A DNA stretch of 64,000 nucleotides from Cystobacter fuscus (GTDB lineage: Bacteria; Myxococcota; Myxococcia; Myxococcales; Myxococcaceae). The first letter of the stretch is position 1. Each line of letters opens with the position of its first letter. This document shows, in pieces, positions 35,205 through 43,514 of this stretch. Under the pieces are notes generated by a model that was not told where the DNA came from, did not search any database, and saw only the letters and a program-made list of their open reading frames with translations. The stretch is from NCBI RefSeq assembly GCF_002305875.1, contig NZ_CP022098.1, positions 10,664,001 through 10,728,000 on the forward strand, read 5' to 3'. The translations under genes and the position numbers were made by a program.

Positions 35205-35912
35205 TCAGGCCCGCTTGCGCGTCAACGTCTTCGGCTCGAACTCCGAGAACGACGGGAAGCGCAGCAGCTCCGTCGTCTCCAGCGAGACGAGCCGCTGGCC
35301 ATAGGCCTCGAGGTAGCGGGCCCTTGCCTCCTCGCCGACATGCGCGACGCTCCAGGCGACGAACGGCGGCAGGACATCCAGCCCCGTGAAACGGAAGATG
35401 CCGTGGTGGATGGGAAGGAGCAGTTGCTCCAGCGAGCCGAACAACCCGTCCTCGGAGAACTGGGGCTCCCCGCCCCCCGTCGTCAACGACAGCATGGCCC
35501 GCTTGCCCCGCAGCACCCCGGTGTCGAACCACCGGCCCCCACCGTAGATGGTTCCCATGGCGAACACCCGGTCCACCCACCCCTTGAGGATGGCCGGGAG
35601 GGAGAACCACCAGATCGGGAATTGAAAGATGAGCACATCGCACCGCAGGAGCTTGTCGAGCTCGGCCTTGATCTCCGGAGCGAAGCCGTCGTGCGCCCCG
35701 GCGTGCAGCTCCTCCTGCTGCTGCTTGAAGAAGGTGGGATCCTTGCGTGTCACGAAGTTGCGGCGATCCGACACGGGATCCCACCCCATGGCGTGGAGAT
35801 CGGACACCACGACCTGATGCCCCTGAGCGGTCAGCACCTTCTGGGCATGACGGGTGAGCGCCCCGTTGAAGCTCTGGGGCTCGGGGTGCGCGTGCACGAT
35901 GAAGACATTCAT
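35205..35912 (-). CDS. NAD(P)H dehydrogenase (quinone), flavodoxin-like fold
   Basis: 235 residues from ATG 35912. The pattern MNVFIVHAHPEPQSFNGALT (FMN/FAD phosphate loop), FQFPIWWFSLPAILKGWVDR and the TTGGGEPQFSEDG loop are diagnostic of the NQO1/MdaB-like flavodoxin_2 family of NAD(P)H:quinone oxidoreductases, which reduce quinones by two electrons with FAD. It is divergent from an HxlR regulator 104 bp away, a pairing typical for electrophile- or quinone-responsive control. Confidence 0.92.
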   Translation of the reverse strand: MNVFIVHAHPEPQSFNGALTRHAQKVLTAQGHQVVVSDLHAMGWDPVSDRRNFVTRKDPTFFKQQQEELHAGAHDGFAPEIKAELDKLLRCDVLIFQFPIWWFSLPAILKGWVDRVFAMGTIYGGGRWFDTGVLRGKRAMLSLTTGGGEPQFSEDGLFGSLEQLLLPIHHGIFRFTGLDVLPPFVAWSVAHVGEEARARYLEAYGQRLVSLETTELLRFPSFSEFEPKTLTRKRA

Positions 35913-36016
35913 GGAGACCTCTGGGTTGGAGGCTCCTCTTATTCGCTTCCTCTTCCCCGGATTCAAGTACTCATGATTTTCGCATATAGTCAGTAAAAGT
36001 AGAGTGTGGAGGCCGG
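35913..36016 (+). promoter_or_regulatory. Bidirectional promoter region between NQO and HxlR genes
   Basis: 104 bp, locally AT-rich (TCATGATTTTCGCATATAG near 35972-35990), serving both divergent genes. It probably contains the HxlR operator; no exact palindrome was identified by eye. Confidence 0.4.
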
Positions 36017-36451
36017 ATGAAGAAACAACGCAAACCCTCGGACTTCTGCTGCCCGGTGGAATTGACCCTCAACGTCATTGGCGGGAAGTGGAAGAGCGTC
36101 ATCCTCTTCTATCTGATCAACAAGGGAACGCTGCGCTTCAACGAGTTCCGGCGGCTCATGCCGCGCATCACGCTGCAGATGCTCACCAACCAGCTGCGCG
36201 AACTCGAGGTGGACGGGGTGGTGCACCGCGAGGTCTACCCACAGGTGCCCCCCAAGGTGGAGTACTCGCTCACCCCGTTCGGCAAGAGTCTCGAGCCCAT
36301 CATCCTCCTCATGCTCGAGTGGGGACGGCGCCACGAGAAACGCCTGCTCGCGGGCACGGGCGAGGGGGCGGAGGCCCCGCTGGAGGAGATGGGCGCCCCT
36401 GTCGAGGTGCCCGTGCGCCCACCCCGTCGGGCCTACCCGGGACGCGCGTAG
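36017..36451 (+). CDS. HxlR-family transcriptional regulator
   Basis: 144 residues. The N-terminal Cys-Cys ([20 protein letters not shown]) and the winged-helix blocks [20 protein letters not shown] and [21 protein letters not shown] are the HxlR signature. Family members such as HypR/YodB sense electrophiles or disulfide stress through the N-terminal cysteine. It is divergent from the quinone reductase, which is its probable target. The tail overlaps the convergent PEBP gene by 19 bp. Confidence 0.92.
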   Translation: MKKQRKPSDFCCPVELTLNVIGGKWKSVILFYLINKGTLRFNEFRRLMPRITLQMLTNQLRELEVDGVVHREVYPQVPPKVEYSLTPFGKSLEPIILLMLEWGRRHEKRLLAGTGEGAEAPLEEMGAPVEVPVRPPRRAYPGRA

Positions 36452-37023
36452 ACGCCCACGGTCTCGCCGAACGCGAGCACATGACCTTGCACGGCCCGGT
36501 AGAGCTGCTGGCGTCCAAAGCCCGGCTCGAGCTCGAGGCGCTGGTCGAGCGCCAGCACCTGGAGGTGGTAGCGGTGCGGGACGTCCCCCCAGGGCGGAGC
36601 ACAGCCGGTGTAGCCCACGCGCAGGAAGCTGTTGCGACCTTGCACCGCCACGTCCGCGCCCTGCGCCGGGATGCCCTCGGGCAGGGAGTCGCGCCCGGCG
36701 TCCAGGTCCGCGACGAGCCAGTGGACGAACGGCTCGGGGGTGGGCGCGTCCGGATCCTCCATCCAGACCACGAAGGATTGAGTGCCCGTGGGGCCCGCGC
36801 CCCAGCGCAACGGCGGACTGAGCCCCGCACCATCGGCGGTGTAGTGCACGGGAATGTCGCGCCCCTTCACGAAGGCGGGACTCATCACCACCAGGGGAGC
36901 CACCTGGCTCAAGTCCAGCCGGTATTGGGCGAGTCGCTCTTCTCCCGCTCGCTCGCCGGGACGTCCGCGCAACATCCGGGGCATGCCCAGGACGAGGCTT
37001 CGCAACGTGTGGTTCAGGTTCAT
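36433..37023 (-). CDS. YbhB/YbcL-type PEBP (Raf-kinase-inhibitor-like) protein
   Basis: 196 residues. The conserved ligand-site motifs are present: [20 protein letters not shown] (DPDAP...HW) and [20 protein letters not shown] (GP/APP.G..H.Y). Bacterial PEBP proteins of this group are small cytosolic or periplasmic proteins of uncertain ligand. The N-terminal 40 residues are basic and not a clear signal peptide. Convergent overlap with the HxlR gene. Confidence 0.9.
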   Translation of the reverse strand: MNLNHTLRSLVLGMPRMLRGRPGERAGEERLAQYRLDLSQVAPLVVMSPAFVKGRDIPVHYTADGAGLSPPLRWGAGPTGTQSFVVWMEDPDAPTPEPFVHWLVADLDAGRDSLPEGIPAQGADVAVQGRNSFLRVGYTGCAPPWGDVPHRYHLQVLALDQRLELEPGFGRQQLYRAVQGHVLAFGETVGVYARPG

Positions 37024-37395
37024 CCGACGAAGCTAGGAACGAGTTCCCCTCGAGGCTCGAGCACGTACTCGCCCGGCTGCTTCAACTCGACGGGAAAAAG
37101 GCATGGGCGCGCACGGAGCACCCGGGCCACGTCGTGGGGCGTGCCTCCGGCGGTTGTCCGCCTCCGGGGTTCACGTTAAGGTCGGGCCTCTTGTGGCCAC
37201 CTGGCGTTCCGATGGCGGCTCGGGCACCCGCTGCCCGGCCGTAGGACGCCCGGGTGGCGCCTGTCCGCGGCCCAGGTCCCCCGGCTCTCCACTGGTCGCG
37301 CGGACGGCGGACCCCATGGCTTTCCTCGGAATCGAGCTGCTCCGGGCCACCGCCGGGCACATCGATATGTGGGGCCCCGGGCCCGGGAGGAATGT
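37024..37395 (+). other. 372 bp intergenic region, no gene recognised
   Basis: Short overlapping frames only. The last bases contain GGGAGGAATGT, the ribosome-binding site for the small membrane protein at 37396. No other signal seen. Confidence 0.4.
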
Positions 37396-37566
37396 ATGGA
37401 AGTGATCATCGTGTCGCTGTTGGGGGTGCTGGCGTTTGGCGGCGTCTTCCTGCTGCTGGGCCCGGAGTGGTGGAGTTCGAGCCTGGGGACGCTCAAGAAG
37501 AAGCCCGGCGAGGACGACCCCACGAAGGGCAAGCCCCAGAAGGACACGTCCCAGAAGGGCGGGTAG
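37396..37566 (+). CDS. Small single-pass membrane protein
   Basis: 56 residues from ATG 37396 with GGGAGG 5 bp upstream. One TM helix (VIIVSLLGVLAFGGVFLLLG) is followed by a Lys/Gly/Asp-rich cytoplasmic tail (KKKPGEDDPTKGKPQKDTSQ). No family recognised. The strong ribosome-binding site and the clear topology support a real gene. Confidence 0.55.
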   Translation: MEVIIVSLLGVLAFGGVFLLLGPEWWSSSLGTLKKKPGEDDPTKGKPQKDTSQKGG

Positions 37567-37682
37567 CCCTCACGATAGGAGGGCAGCGCGCACATCGAGC
37601 GCTACCGCCGCCAGGAGATTTCCATGCTGGGAAGCGAGCGCCCAGCGTACGCTCCGCGCCCCCTAGCTTAGGAGAACGGCAC

Positions 37683-38288
37683 ATGAGCGACGAGATCGTC
37701 TTCTACCACAACCCCAGGTCGCGAGCGCAGATGGTGCATTGGATGCTCGAGGAACTCGGTGGCGTGCCCTATCGGACCGTGATCATCGACATGGAGAAGC
37801 AGGAGCACAAGACGCCGGAGTTCCTCGCCATCAATCCGATGGGCAAGCTGCCGACGCTCGTGCACGACGGCACCGTCATCACCGAGACGGCCGCGATCAT
37901 CACCTACCTCGCCGACACGTTCCCCCAGGCCGGGCTCGCCCCGCTGCCCGGAGACCCGCGCCGCGGCACATATCTGCGCTGGCTCTTCTTCGGCGCGGGC
38001 TGTTTCGAGCCGGCGCTGATCGACACCATGTTCAAGCGTCCGCCGGTCGAGCGCAAAGGCGCCCTGGGCTACGGCAGCTACGAGGAAACGATCAACGCGC
38101 TCAAGAAGATGCTCGTCCCCGGCCCCTACATCCTCGGGGAGCAGTTCAGCGCGGCCGACGTCTACGTCGGTGCCCAGCTGAGCTGGGGCGCGAAGTTCGG
38201 CGCACCCGGCCTGGACGAGCCCATCTTCAAGAACTACCTCGAACGCATCACCTCGCGCCTGGCCTACAAGATCACGTCGGGCGGCTAG
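37683..38288 (+). CDS. Glutathione S-transferase family protein
   Basis: 201 residues from ATG 37683, with AGGAG upstream. Thioredoxin-like N-terminal domain (DEIVFYHNPRSRAQMVHWML, NPMGKLPTLVHDG, ITETAAIITYLAD, the latter with the SNAIL/TRAIL-like glutathione-gamma-Glu site) and helical C-terminal domain (GPYILGEQFSAADVYVGAQL). This is the bacterial beta/theta-like GST layout. It probably conjugates or isomerises electrophiles with glutathione; the substrate is not evident. Confidence 0.92.
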   Translation: MSDEIVFYHNPRSRAQMVHWMLEELGGVPYRTVIIDMEKQEHKTPEFLAINPMGKLPTLVHDGTVITETAAIITYLADTFPQAGLAPLPGDPRRGTYLRWLFFGAGCFEPALIDTMFKRPPVERKGALGYGSYEETINALKKMLVPGPYILGEQFSAADVYVGAQLSWGAKFGAPGLDEPIFKNYLERITSRLAYKITSGG

Positions 38289-38357
38289 GAACACCCGCAC
38301 GAAGCGTGCGAGCAAGCGGCCCTGGCGCATCGCGTCATGATGCTTACCCATTGCGCC

Positions 38358-39296
38358 ATGGACGCCATCTCTCTACTCAAACAAGACCACGCCACCCTCC
38401 GGAAGCTGTTCAAGCGTTACGAAGCGCTCAAGCACGGAGGGGAGGTCAGGAAGAAGCAGGAGATCTCCCGGCGCATCATCCTGGAGCTTTCCATCCACGC
38501 CGCCATCGAGGAGCAGGTCTTCTACCCCTCGGTGAAGGCGCACGATCCGAGGTGGATCGAGCGGATCGACGAGTCCCTCGAGGAGCACCGGGTCGCGAAG
38601 TGGGAACTCGCCGCGATCCAGCGGATGAGTCCGGAGGAGCCGCGGTTCGACGCGCGGTTCACCGTGCTGGTGCAGAACGTGCTGCACCACATCGAGGAGG
38701 AGGAGAACGGGCTGTTCGCCCGTATCCACCAGACGTTCACCCAGGAGGAGCTCGAGGCCATGGCGGACGCGCTCGCCCTCGCGAAGCGAGCGGTGCCGAC
38801 GCACCCGCACCCGATGCTCCCGGATGAGCCTCCTGGCAACCTGGTGATGCCGCTGGTGGCGGTGTTCGACCGGGGCCGGGATCTGGTCACCGAGCTGGTG
38901 GAACGCGGCCTGGAGTGGACACGGCAACTCGCGAAGGTGGGACGCGAGCGCGCGGAGGAGGTGAGCGAGGAGGCACGCAAGTGGACGCTCGAGGCCCCGG
39001 GCCGGGGACTGAAGGTGACGAGCGATGTGCTCGAGGAGACCCGGAGCATGGCGCGCGACGCGACCCGGAGTGCCCGGCGCATGGCGGAACAGGCGGCGAG
39101 TGATGTCACCCCCAGAATGGGAAACGGGGAGCCACGCCGCGATGGTGCGAGCGTCCACCGCGTGAAGGCGTCCCATCCGCCAAGACAGCGGGGAAGCATG
39201 AGCCGCCAGGCGAGCGCCCCCGCCGGGAAGACCGCGCACAAGCGCACCACCAGCGAGAAAGGCAATTCCGCCGGGAAGTCCTCCCCGAGAGCATGA
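38358..39296 (+). CDS. Hemerythrin-domain protein with Lys/Arg-rich tail
   Basis: 312 residues from ATG 38358 (ATG 38337 is possible; neither has a good ribosome-binding site). The N-terminal hemerythrin/HHE four-helix bundle (about 1-145) shows the di-iron ligands: AISLLKQDHATLRKLF, IHAAIEEQVFYPSV, EEHRVAKWE and LHHIEEEENGLFARI. The middle is a helical stretch with many charged residues and the last 60 residues are basic and low-complexity. Members bind O2 or NO or repair iron centres; here the function is not known. Confidence 0.88.
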   Translation: MDAISLLKQDHATLRKLFKRYEALKHGGEVRKKQEISRRIILELSIHAAIEEQVFYPSVKAHDPRWIERIDESLEEHRVAKWELAAIQRMSPEEPRFDARFTVLVQNVLHHIEEEENGLFARIHQTFTQEELEAMADALALAKRAVPTHPHPMLPDEPPGNLVMPLVAVFDRGRDLVTELVERGLEWTRQLAKVGRERAEEVSEEARKWTLEAPGRGLKVTSDVLEETRSMARDATRSARRMAEQAASDVTPRMGNGEPRRDGASVHRVKASHPPRQRGSMSRQASAPAGKTAHKRTTSEKGNSAGKSSPRA

Positions 39297-39394
39297 AGGG
39301 GGACCTCTCGCAAGCGCGATGAGTAGCTCTTGGGAGGGGGGCCACCACGCGGAACGCGACGACCCGGAGCACTTCGAACGAACCTCCGAGGGCA

Positions 39395-39526
39395 AATCAC
39401 CCGGAGACTCCGACGGAGTTCAGCGAAAAATTCGGTTCCCAGGCCAGCACGCTGGCCCTCGTACCAATCCATGGCCGCATCCACCGCACGAACGGCCTCG
39501 GGGTGAAGTTCGAGACGGACCTTCAC
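39395..39526 (-). pseudogene. ParE-like toxin, truncated by a frameshift
   Basis: From ATG 39526 the reverse frame reads MKVRLELHPEAVRAVDAAMD then WYEGQRAGLGTEFFAELRRS and LRVI, the N-terminal half of RelE/ParE-type toxins. After about 44 codons the sequence is no longer toxin-like and the rest is scattered in other frames towards 39297, so the toxin is broken. It starts inside the last codons of the antitoxin gene (ATGA overlap), the standard order for such a pair. Confidence 0.65.
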
Positions 39527-39762
39527 CGCCGCTGGCCGAGCCGGGTACTGATGCGCTCCTCGACCTGCTCCCAGGGAACCGTCTTCACGCGACCGTCGAG
39601 CACTTCACGGGCCCGGCGCTCCAATTCCACGGACCACTCGGCTTGGGCTTCCGGATCCTCGGCCTCTGCCTCCAAGCTGAGCAGGAGCTTGTGGGCAACC
39701 TCGGCACGCTCCTCGGGAGGGAGTCGCAGCACATCCGAGAGGAGGTCTTCCTTGGTCGCCAT
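39523..39762 (-). CDS. Addiction-module antitoxin (TIGR02574-like)
   Basis: 79 residues from ATG 39762. The sequence MATKEDLLSDVLRLPPEERA, then EVAHKLLLSLEAEAEDPEAQ and W..ELERRAREVLDGRVKTVP matches the small addiction-module family that precedes ParE-like toxins. It overlaps the broken toxin by 4 bp. With the toxin dead the antitoxin is dispensable, so this looks like a decaying module. It lies 150 bp from the left attachment site of the tRNA-Pro element. Confidence 0.82.
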   Translation of the reverse strand: MATKEDLLSDVLRLPPEERAEVAHKLLLSLEAEAEDPEAQAEWSVELERRAREVLDGRVKTVPWEQVEERISTRLGQRR

Positions 39763-39867
39763 CGGGCAGAGTTTAAGCCCCGCGCCCGGGCAACGAACGC
39801 CCGGTTCCAATGGCCGCCAGATGAGAGCCCCCTCCGCTTGCCGATGGAGGGCTCCGAAGGAAAAACA

Positions 39868-39912
39868 AAAGCCCTGGAGGTTCGCTTGAAGTCCGCGAAA
39901 CTCCAGGGCTTT
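39868..39912 (-). terminator. Rho-independent terminator, originally that of tRNA-Pro
   Basis: AAAGCCCTGGAG (39868-39879) pairs with CTCCAGGGCTTT (39901-39912). Read on the reverse strand the stem is followed by a T-rich tract (TTTTGTTTTT). It lies just beyond the tRNA-Pro 3' half at 39915-39965, so it was the terminator of the tRNA gene before the element inserted. Confidence 0.75.
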
Positions 39913-39913
39913 G

Positions 39914-39965
<52 letters not shown>

Positions 39966-40481
39966 GCCGGGGAGCGTCCAGGCGTTACCAGTGGTTCACA
40001 ACCCATGGTAACTACTCGGGTTTCTTCACCCCAGGCTATCCAGCCAGTCCATCCAGCACGCGCGGGCACCAAGGATTTTGCTGCTAGTTTGCTGCTGGCT
40101 CCAGGTCCTGTTCTGGCTGTGTCCGGAGCGCCTGGGTGGGCCGCCTGGGCCGGCGTGTGCCCCAAGAGAGGAGGAACGGCCTCTCCTCCGGCCCGGCTCA
40201 CAGCCCGGGTGGTGCCCATTAGCGGCCCTTTTCAACCCCTTTGCACCAGCCCGCCCCCTCAAACAGGGCCCTCATTCCGCCCATACTCTGAGGAGACCTC
40301 CCTCCACCAGGGCAACGTTGTAGGGCAGGCGCGCGCTTGGCGGCGATGGCCAGTATGATGGCGGCCACCACCATCAACCCGATGATGAGGGGCATCTCCA
40401 AGTGCACGGCCAGGAGTCTTCCAGAACTGCGCGTCCGGTGCACCCCCGGCTTTGGCCTGTACTCGAAGTGGTGAGCGGGCC
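39966..40481 (+). other. 516 bp element left margin without a firm gene
   Basis: A reverse-strand frame from ATG 40395 to 40219 would encode a 58-residue protein with one TM helix (PLIIGLMVVAAIILAIAA), but it lacks a spaced ribosome-binding site and is not called. The forward frame that begins in the tRNA remnant is a shadow. A 22 bp copy of the sequence also seen near the right end lies at 40078-40099. Confidence 0.4.
40078..40099 (+). repeat. 22-bp repeat near left end of the tRNA-Pro element
   Basis: TTGCTGCTAGTTTGCTGCTG and GC, itself a near-direct repeat of TTGCTGCT, occurs here and in the same orientation at 53256-53277, both just inside the attachment sites. Arm-type integrase binding sites are a possible explanation. 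Confidence 0.6.
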
Positions 40482-41267
40482 TCAGTCCCCGCGCCAGGCG
40501 TTCTTGGAGAGCGGGCGGTTGCTAGGCGGGAACCTCGCCAGGGCCGGGATGAAGTCGTAGCTGGGGTGGGTCGGCAGGCCCTGGAACTCCGCCAGCCGGA
40601 GGACGGCGAGCCCCTCGATGAAGACCTTGCCCTCGGTGGCGTTCAGCTCCGGGTTGAAGCCCATGCGCTGAGCGTAGCCCTGGAGCTGCTCCCTGCGGGT
40701 GTCGATGAAGAGTTCGAACGCGGCCGTGAAGGCCCTGGGGGCCTTTTCATTCAGCGCGACGCAGACCTCGAAGTTCGCACTGGGGCGGCCCTGCTCCACC
40801 TGCTTCCAGCGCTCCAGCAGCCTCGTCCGTTCGTCCATGCCTTCGGGCTTGAGGACCAGCCGGTGCATGAAGTGGAAGAAGAGAAAGTCGTCCTCGTACT
40901 CCACGCCCTGGAAGTGGCGGGTGGGGGAGCGGGCCGCAATGTCGGCCGCCAGCCCCAGGTGCCCGGCGGCGAGGGCCGCGCAGAAGCCCGGGTCCCGTGT
41001 GCAGCACAGCAGTTGCGGCTTCACGGAGGAGCGGCTTCCCAGCTCCAGGAGGACGCGCCGCGCCTGGGCCGACCTGCACAGGTGCTCGGCGAAGGTGTCC
41101 GCGTCGGCATCCTGGAGGAGCGCGCAAAGCGCGAGGCTGCGCCAGCAGGAGCTGAGGGTGAACAGCTCCTCCGCCGTCGCCCCTTCCGCGCGCCGTGCCG
41201 CCGCCTGGGCCTTGCGCAGGTAGTACGCGGAGTTGTGGCGGGCCTGGGCGAGGGGGTCCATGCTCAC
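40482..41267 (-). CDS. Imm49-like immunity protein
   Basis: 261 residues, soluble and helical. The pattern resembles the Imm49 family: RHNSAYYLRKAQAAARRAEG at the start, SCWRSLALCALLQDADAD, FEVCVALNEKAPRAFTAAFE and KVFIEGLAVLRLAEFQGL near the end. The start overlaps the stop of the Imm11-like gene by 4 bp, so it is the third gene of the AHH effector operon. A second immunity gene behind one effector may protect against a related toxin. Assignment rests on pattern only. Confidence 0.55.
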   Translation of the reverse strand: MSMDPLAQARHNSAYYLRKAQAAARRAEGATAEELFTLSSCWRSLALCALLQDADADTFAEHLCRSAQARRVLLELGSRSSVKPQLLCCTRDPGFCAALAAGHLGLAADIAARSPTRHFQGVEYEDDFLFFHFMHRLVLKPEGMDERTRLLERWKQVEQGRPSANFEVCVALNEKAPRAFTAAFELFIDTRREQLQGYAQRMGFNPELNATEGKVFIEGLAVLRLAEFQGLPTHPSYDFIPALARFPPSNRPLSKNAWRGD

Positions 41268-41851
41268 GTCATGAGGTTGACGGGGGTGCCGACCTCGAAG
41301 AATTCGGCCCCGGTGATCTGCTCGGACTCCAGCAAGGCCTTGAAGTCCTCGCGCACGATGGGCAACCGCGGCGCCGCAGCCACCCGGAACAGATTGGCCT
41401 CGGGGTCGACCGCGTCCTCCTTCAGGACGAGCCGCCTGACGCGCATGTACCGGTTCTTGTGCGCGGGATTGAACTGCCCCTCGCTCCTGTCCAGGTCGAC
41501 CCAGTCCTTCCCTCCGATAACATTGACGATGTAGCAGCTGTCGCTCTCCACCCGCTTCTTGTGGTTGATGAGGGTGAAGCGCAGGAACTCGATCTCGGCC
41601 TTCGCATGCTGCTCGATGAGCGCCTTCAGCCGGGAGGACACCATCAGGTAGCCGAAGGTGTTGTGGAGGACGTCGGAGAGCTGGATGCCCGTCGAGTCCT
41701 CATCCATGTTGAACTCCTGGCCGTCCTTGTAGATCTCTCCCATGCGCATACCGGTCGCCGGCATGTGGATGTGCGTCATGCTCCGCGGAAAGTTCCCGAT
41801 GGCGGCGTAGTCCTCGAGAAGCTGGGCCTGCAGGATGTAGTATCTGGGCAT
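41264..41851 (-). CDS. Imm11-like (DUF1629) immunity protein
   Basis: 195 residues. The pattern YYILQAQLLEDYAAIGNFP at the start, LSDVLHNTFGYLMVSSRLKA, and HKNRYMRVRRLVLKEDAVDP with SEQITGAEFFEV at the end is that of DUF1629/Imm11 proteins, known as immunity partners of nuclease effectors in the Bacteroidetes and Proteobacteria. It lies 12 bp behind the AHH effector and is probably its cognate inhibitor. Confidence 0.75.
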   Translation of the reverse strand: MPRYYILQAQLLEDYAAIGNFPRSMTHIHMPATGMRMGEIYKDGQEFNMDEDSTGIQLSDVLHNTFGYLMVSSRLKALIEQHAKAEIEFLRFTLINHKKRVESDSCYIVNVIGGKDWVDLDRSEGQFNPAHKNRYMRVRRLVLKEDAVDPEANLFRVAAAPRLPIVREDFKALLESEQITGAEFFEVGTPVNLMT

Positions 41852-41863
41852 GGTGCGGTGGGT

Positions 41864-42511
41864 TCAGCGGGCCATGGTGACCCGTCCGCTGTTGATGTGG
41901 GGCGTCACGCCCCGGGCGGCGTCCTGCTTACCGTAATCCACAATGAGCCAGAACTCCTCCTGCTCCCAGCGACGCAGGAAGGCGCGGAAGGCATCCACGT
42001 TGGCGTCCGTGATGTCGTGCTTTCCATCCGCCGTCAGCTCGCTCATGTCGGACTTCATCGTGTCGATGACCGTCTTGCACTCCTTGCTGTACTTCTCATG
42101 GGCGTACAGGTGGATGGGGAGCTGGAGCTCATCGGCCTCGTCCGCCTGCTGGGGCAGGATGATGAGGTTGATGCCCTCGTTGATGTTGTAGCGCGAGGCC
42201 TGGAGGATGGAGAGCTCGTCGTTCTCCAGCTTCGAGCGCAGGACCCCGCTGGGCATGATGTGATGGTACTGGTGCGGGAAGGGCGTCGAGGCCACGGTGT
42301 AGTTCTTGCCGATGAAGGCCCATTCCGGCTTCTTGAAGTACAGCCGCATCTTGCCGGGGTTGACCATGATCTCCGCCCGGCCCTTCACCCGGTAGGCGCA
42401 GTTGGGATAGTCGGGCTTCCAGTAATCGAACTCGTGGCTGCTGATGCAGCCCTCTTCCTGCTCGTGGTTCGGCTTCTTCCACAGTACTCGGACGTGTTGC
42501 TTGTCGGCCAT
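41864..42511 (-). CDS. AHH-domain nuclease effector
   Basis: 215 residues from ATG 42511. The C-terminal half has the AHH nuclease pattern: PHQYHHIMPSGVL (79-91), NEGINLIILPQ (111-121) and PIHLYAHEKYSKE (132-144). AHH domains are HNH/endonuclease VII-fold DNases found at the end of polymorphic toxins. No signal peptide or PAAR/VgrG part is present; a cargo effector of a type VI secretion or similar system is likely. The upstream gene fragment looks like the ketoacyl-synthase-like protein often encoded before such effectors in myxobacteria. Followed by two immunity genes. Confidence 0.78.
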   Translation of the reverse strand: MADKQHVRVLWKKPNHEQEEGCISSHEFDYWKPDYPNCAYRVKGRAEIMVNPGKMRLYFKKPEWAFIGKNYTVASTPFPHQYHHIMPSGVLRSKLENDELSILQASRYNINEGINLIILPQQADEADELQLPIHLYAHEKYSKECKTVIDTMKSDMSELTADGKHDITDANVDAFRAFLRRWEQEEFWLIVDYGKQDAARGVTPHINSGRVTMAR

Positions 42512-42525
42512 GACCGTACCTCGCT

Positions 42526-42703
42526 TCAGTACTGGAGCGCTCCGGGTGCGTGGATGCGCAGGGCACAGCGCTCCCCCATGTCGCTCCCCACCCACAGCAG
42601 GGTGACTCCTGGCGGAGCATACCCGCGTGCGAAGCCATGGGCCGCCATGGCCACCCCCAGGGGGCCGGTGGCGGCGCCAGTCTCCCCAAAAGGGAACGCC
42701 GGG
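42526..42703 (-). pseudogene. 3' fragment of a ketoacyl-synthase-like gene, cut by IS66
   Basis: The last 59 codons read PAFPFGETGAATGPLGVAMA, then AHGFARGYAPPGVTLLWVGS and DMGERCALRIHAPGALQY, like the C-terminus of beta-ketoacyl-synthase-like proteins encoded next to effector genes in myxobacteria. The frame is cut at 42704 by the inverted repeat of the IS66-family element; the 5' part is not found beyond the IS array, so it was lost. Confidence 0.6.
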
Positions 42704-42753
42704 GTAAGCCTCCGATCCAGCCCAGGTAGTGGAAGTGCTCGAGGGGCCGCAGA

Positions 42754-43155
42754 GTGCGCGGCGCGATGACGACGAACACAGCGACGACGAAGACGGAGCC
42801 GGCGTGGTTGGAGGCAGCGCGGCGGCCGAGGTGGACACCGGAGGTAGCAGCGCAGGTGGTGCGAGCGTGGGAGGAGGAAGGAGGCACGCAGTCGGCCTTC
42901 ATGCGCAAGCACGGTTTGCCGCGCGAGAGGCTGCGCTTCTGGACGAGGAGGCGAGAAGGGAAGGAGGGGGCGCGCACGGCCATGTCCTTCGTGCCCGTGG
43001 AGGCGGCGCCCGCTGAGCGGAGCGAGGCGGGGCGGGAGCAAGGGGAGGCGGTGCAAGTGGAGGTGGGCGGAGTGCGGGTGCGAGTGGAGGCGGGAGCAAG
43101 CCAGGCACTGGTGGAGCGGGTGCTGCGGGCGGTGAAGGAGGTGCAGGGGTGCTGA
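42754..43155 (+). CDS. tnpA: IS66 TnpA (OrfA), copy A
   Basis: 133 residues with an N-terminal helix-turn-helix (WTPEVAAQVVRAWEEEGGTQ, SAFMRKHGLPRERLRFW). IS66 elements carry three genes, tnpA, tnpB and tnpC, all needed for transposition; this one is intact and identical to the copy at 45350-45751. Its stop overlaps tnpB by 7 bp. Confidence 0.85.
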   Translation: MRGAMTTNTATTKTEPAWLEAARRPRWTPEVAAQVVRAWEEEGGTQSAFMRKHGLPRERLRFWTRRREGKEGARTAMSFVPVEAAPAERSEAGREQGEAVQVEVGGVRVRVEAGASQALVERVLRAVKEVQGC

Positions 43156-43493
43156 AGCTACCGGAGGGAGTGAGAATCTGGGTGGCGACACAGCCGTGCG
43201 ACATGCGCAAGCAGGCCGACGGGCTGAGTGCGCTGGTGCAGGGCGGCCTTGGGCAGCAGCCGAAGTCGGGCCACCTGTTCGTCTTCTTCTCCAGGAGAAG
43301 GGACTTCGTCCGCATTCTCTTCTGGGACGCCAACGGGTACTGCACCGTGAGCAAGAGACTGGAGGCGGGACGCTTCCGGGTACCGGCGCCCGTGGAGGGC
43401 CAGGCCGCGGTGCACCTGGACGTCCGGCAGCTCGCGGAGTTGCTGTCGCTGGTGGAAGCAAGCCACGCGGTACGGCGGCGCGAGGTGCACTGA
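43149..43493 (+). CDS. tnpB: IS66 TnpB (Orf2), copy A
   Basis: 114 residues matching the IS66 Orf2 family: RIWVATQPCDMRKQADGLSA, GHLFVFFSRRRDFVRILFWD and NGYCTVSKRLEAGRF. Overlaps tnpA by 7 bp. Intact, identical to copy B. Confidence 0.92.
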   Translation: MLKLPEGVRIWVATQPCDMRKQADGLSALVQGGLGQQPKSGHLFVFFSRRRDFVRILFWDANGYCTVSKRLEAGRFRVPAPVEGQAAVHLDVRQLAELLSLVEASHAVRRREVH

Positions 43494-43514
43494 GTCCGCG
43501 CTTGCGCGCCCGGC

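Noticed and set aside
42754-43016. Extra overlapping frames in the IS66 copies as separate genes
   Set aside because: All are alternative-frame shadows of tnpA, tnpB and tnpC, repeated identically in both copies.
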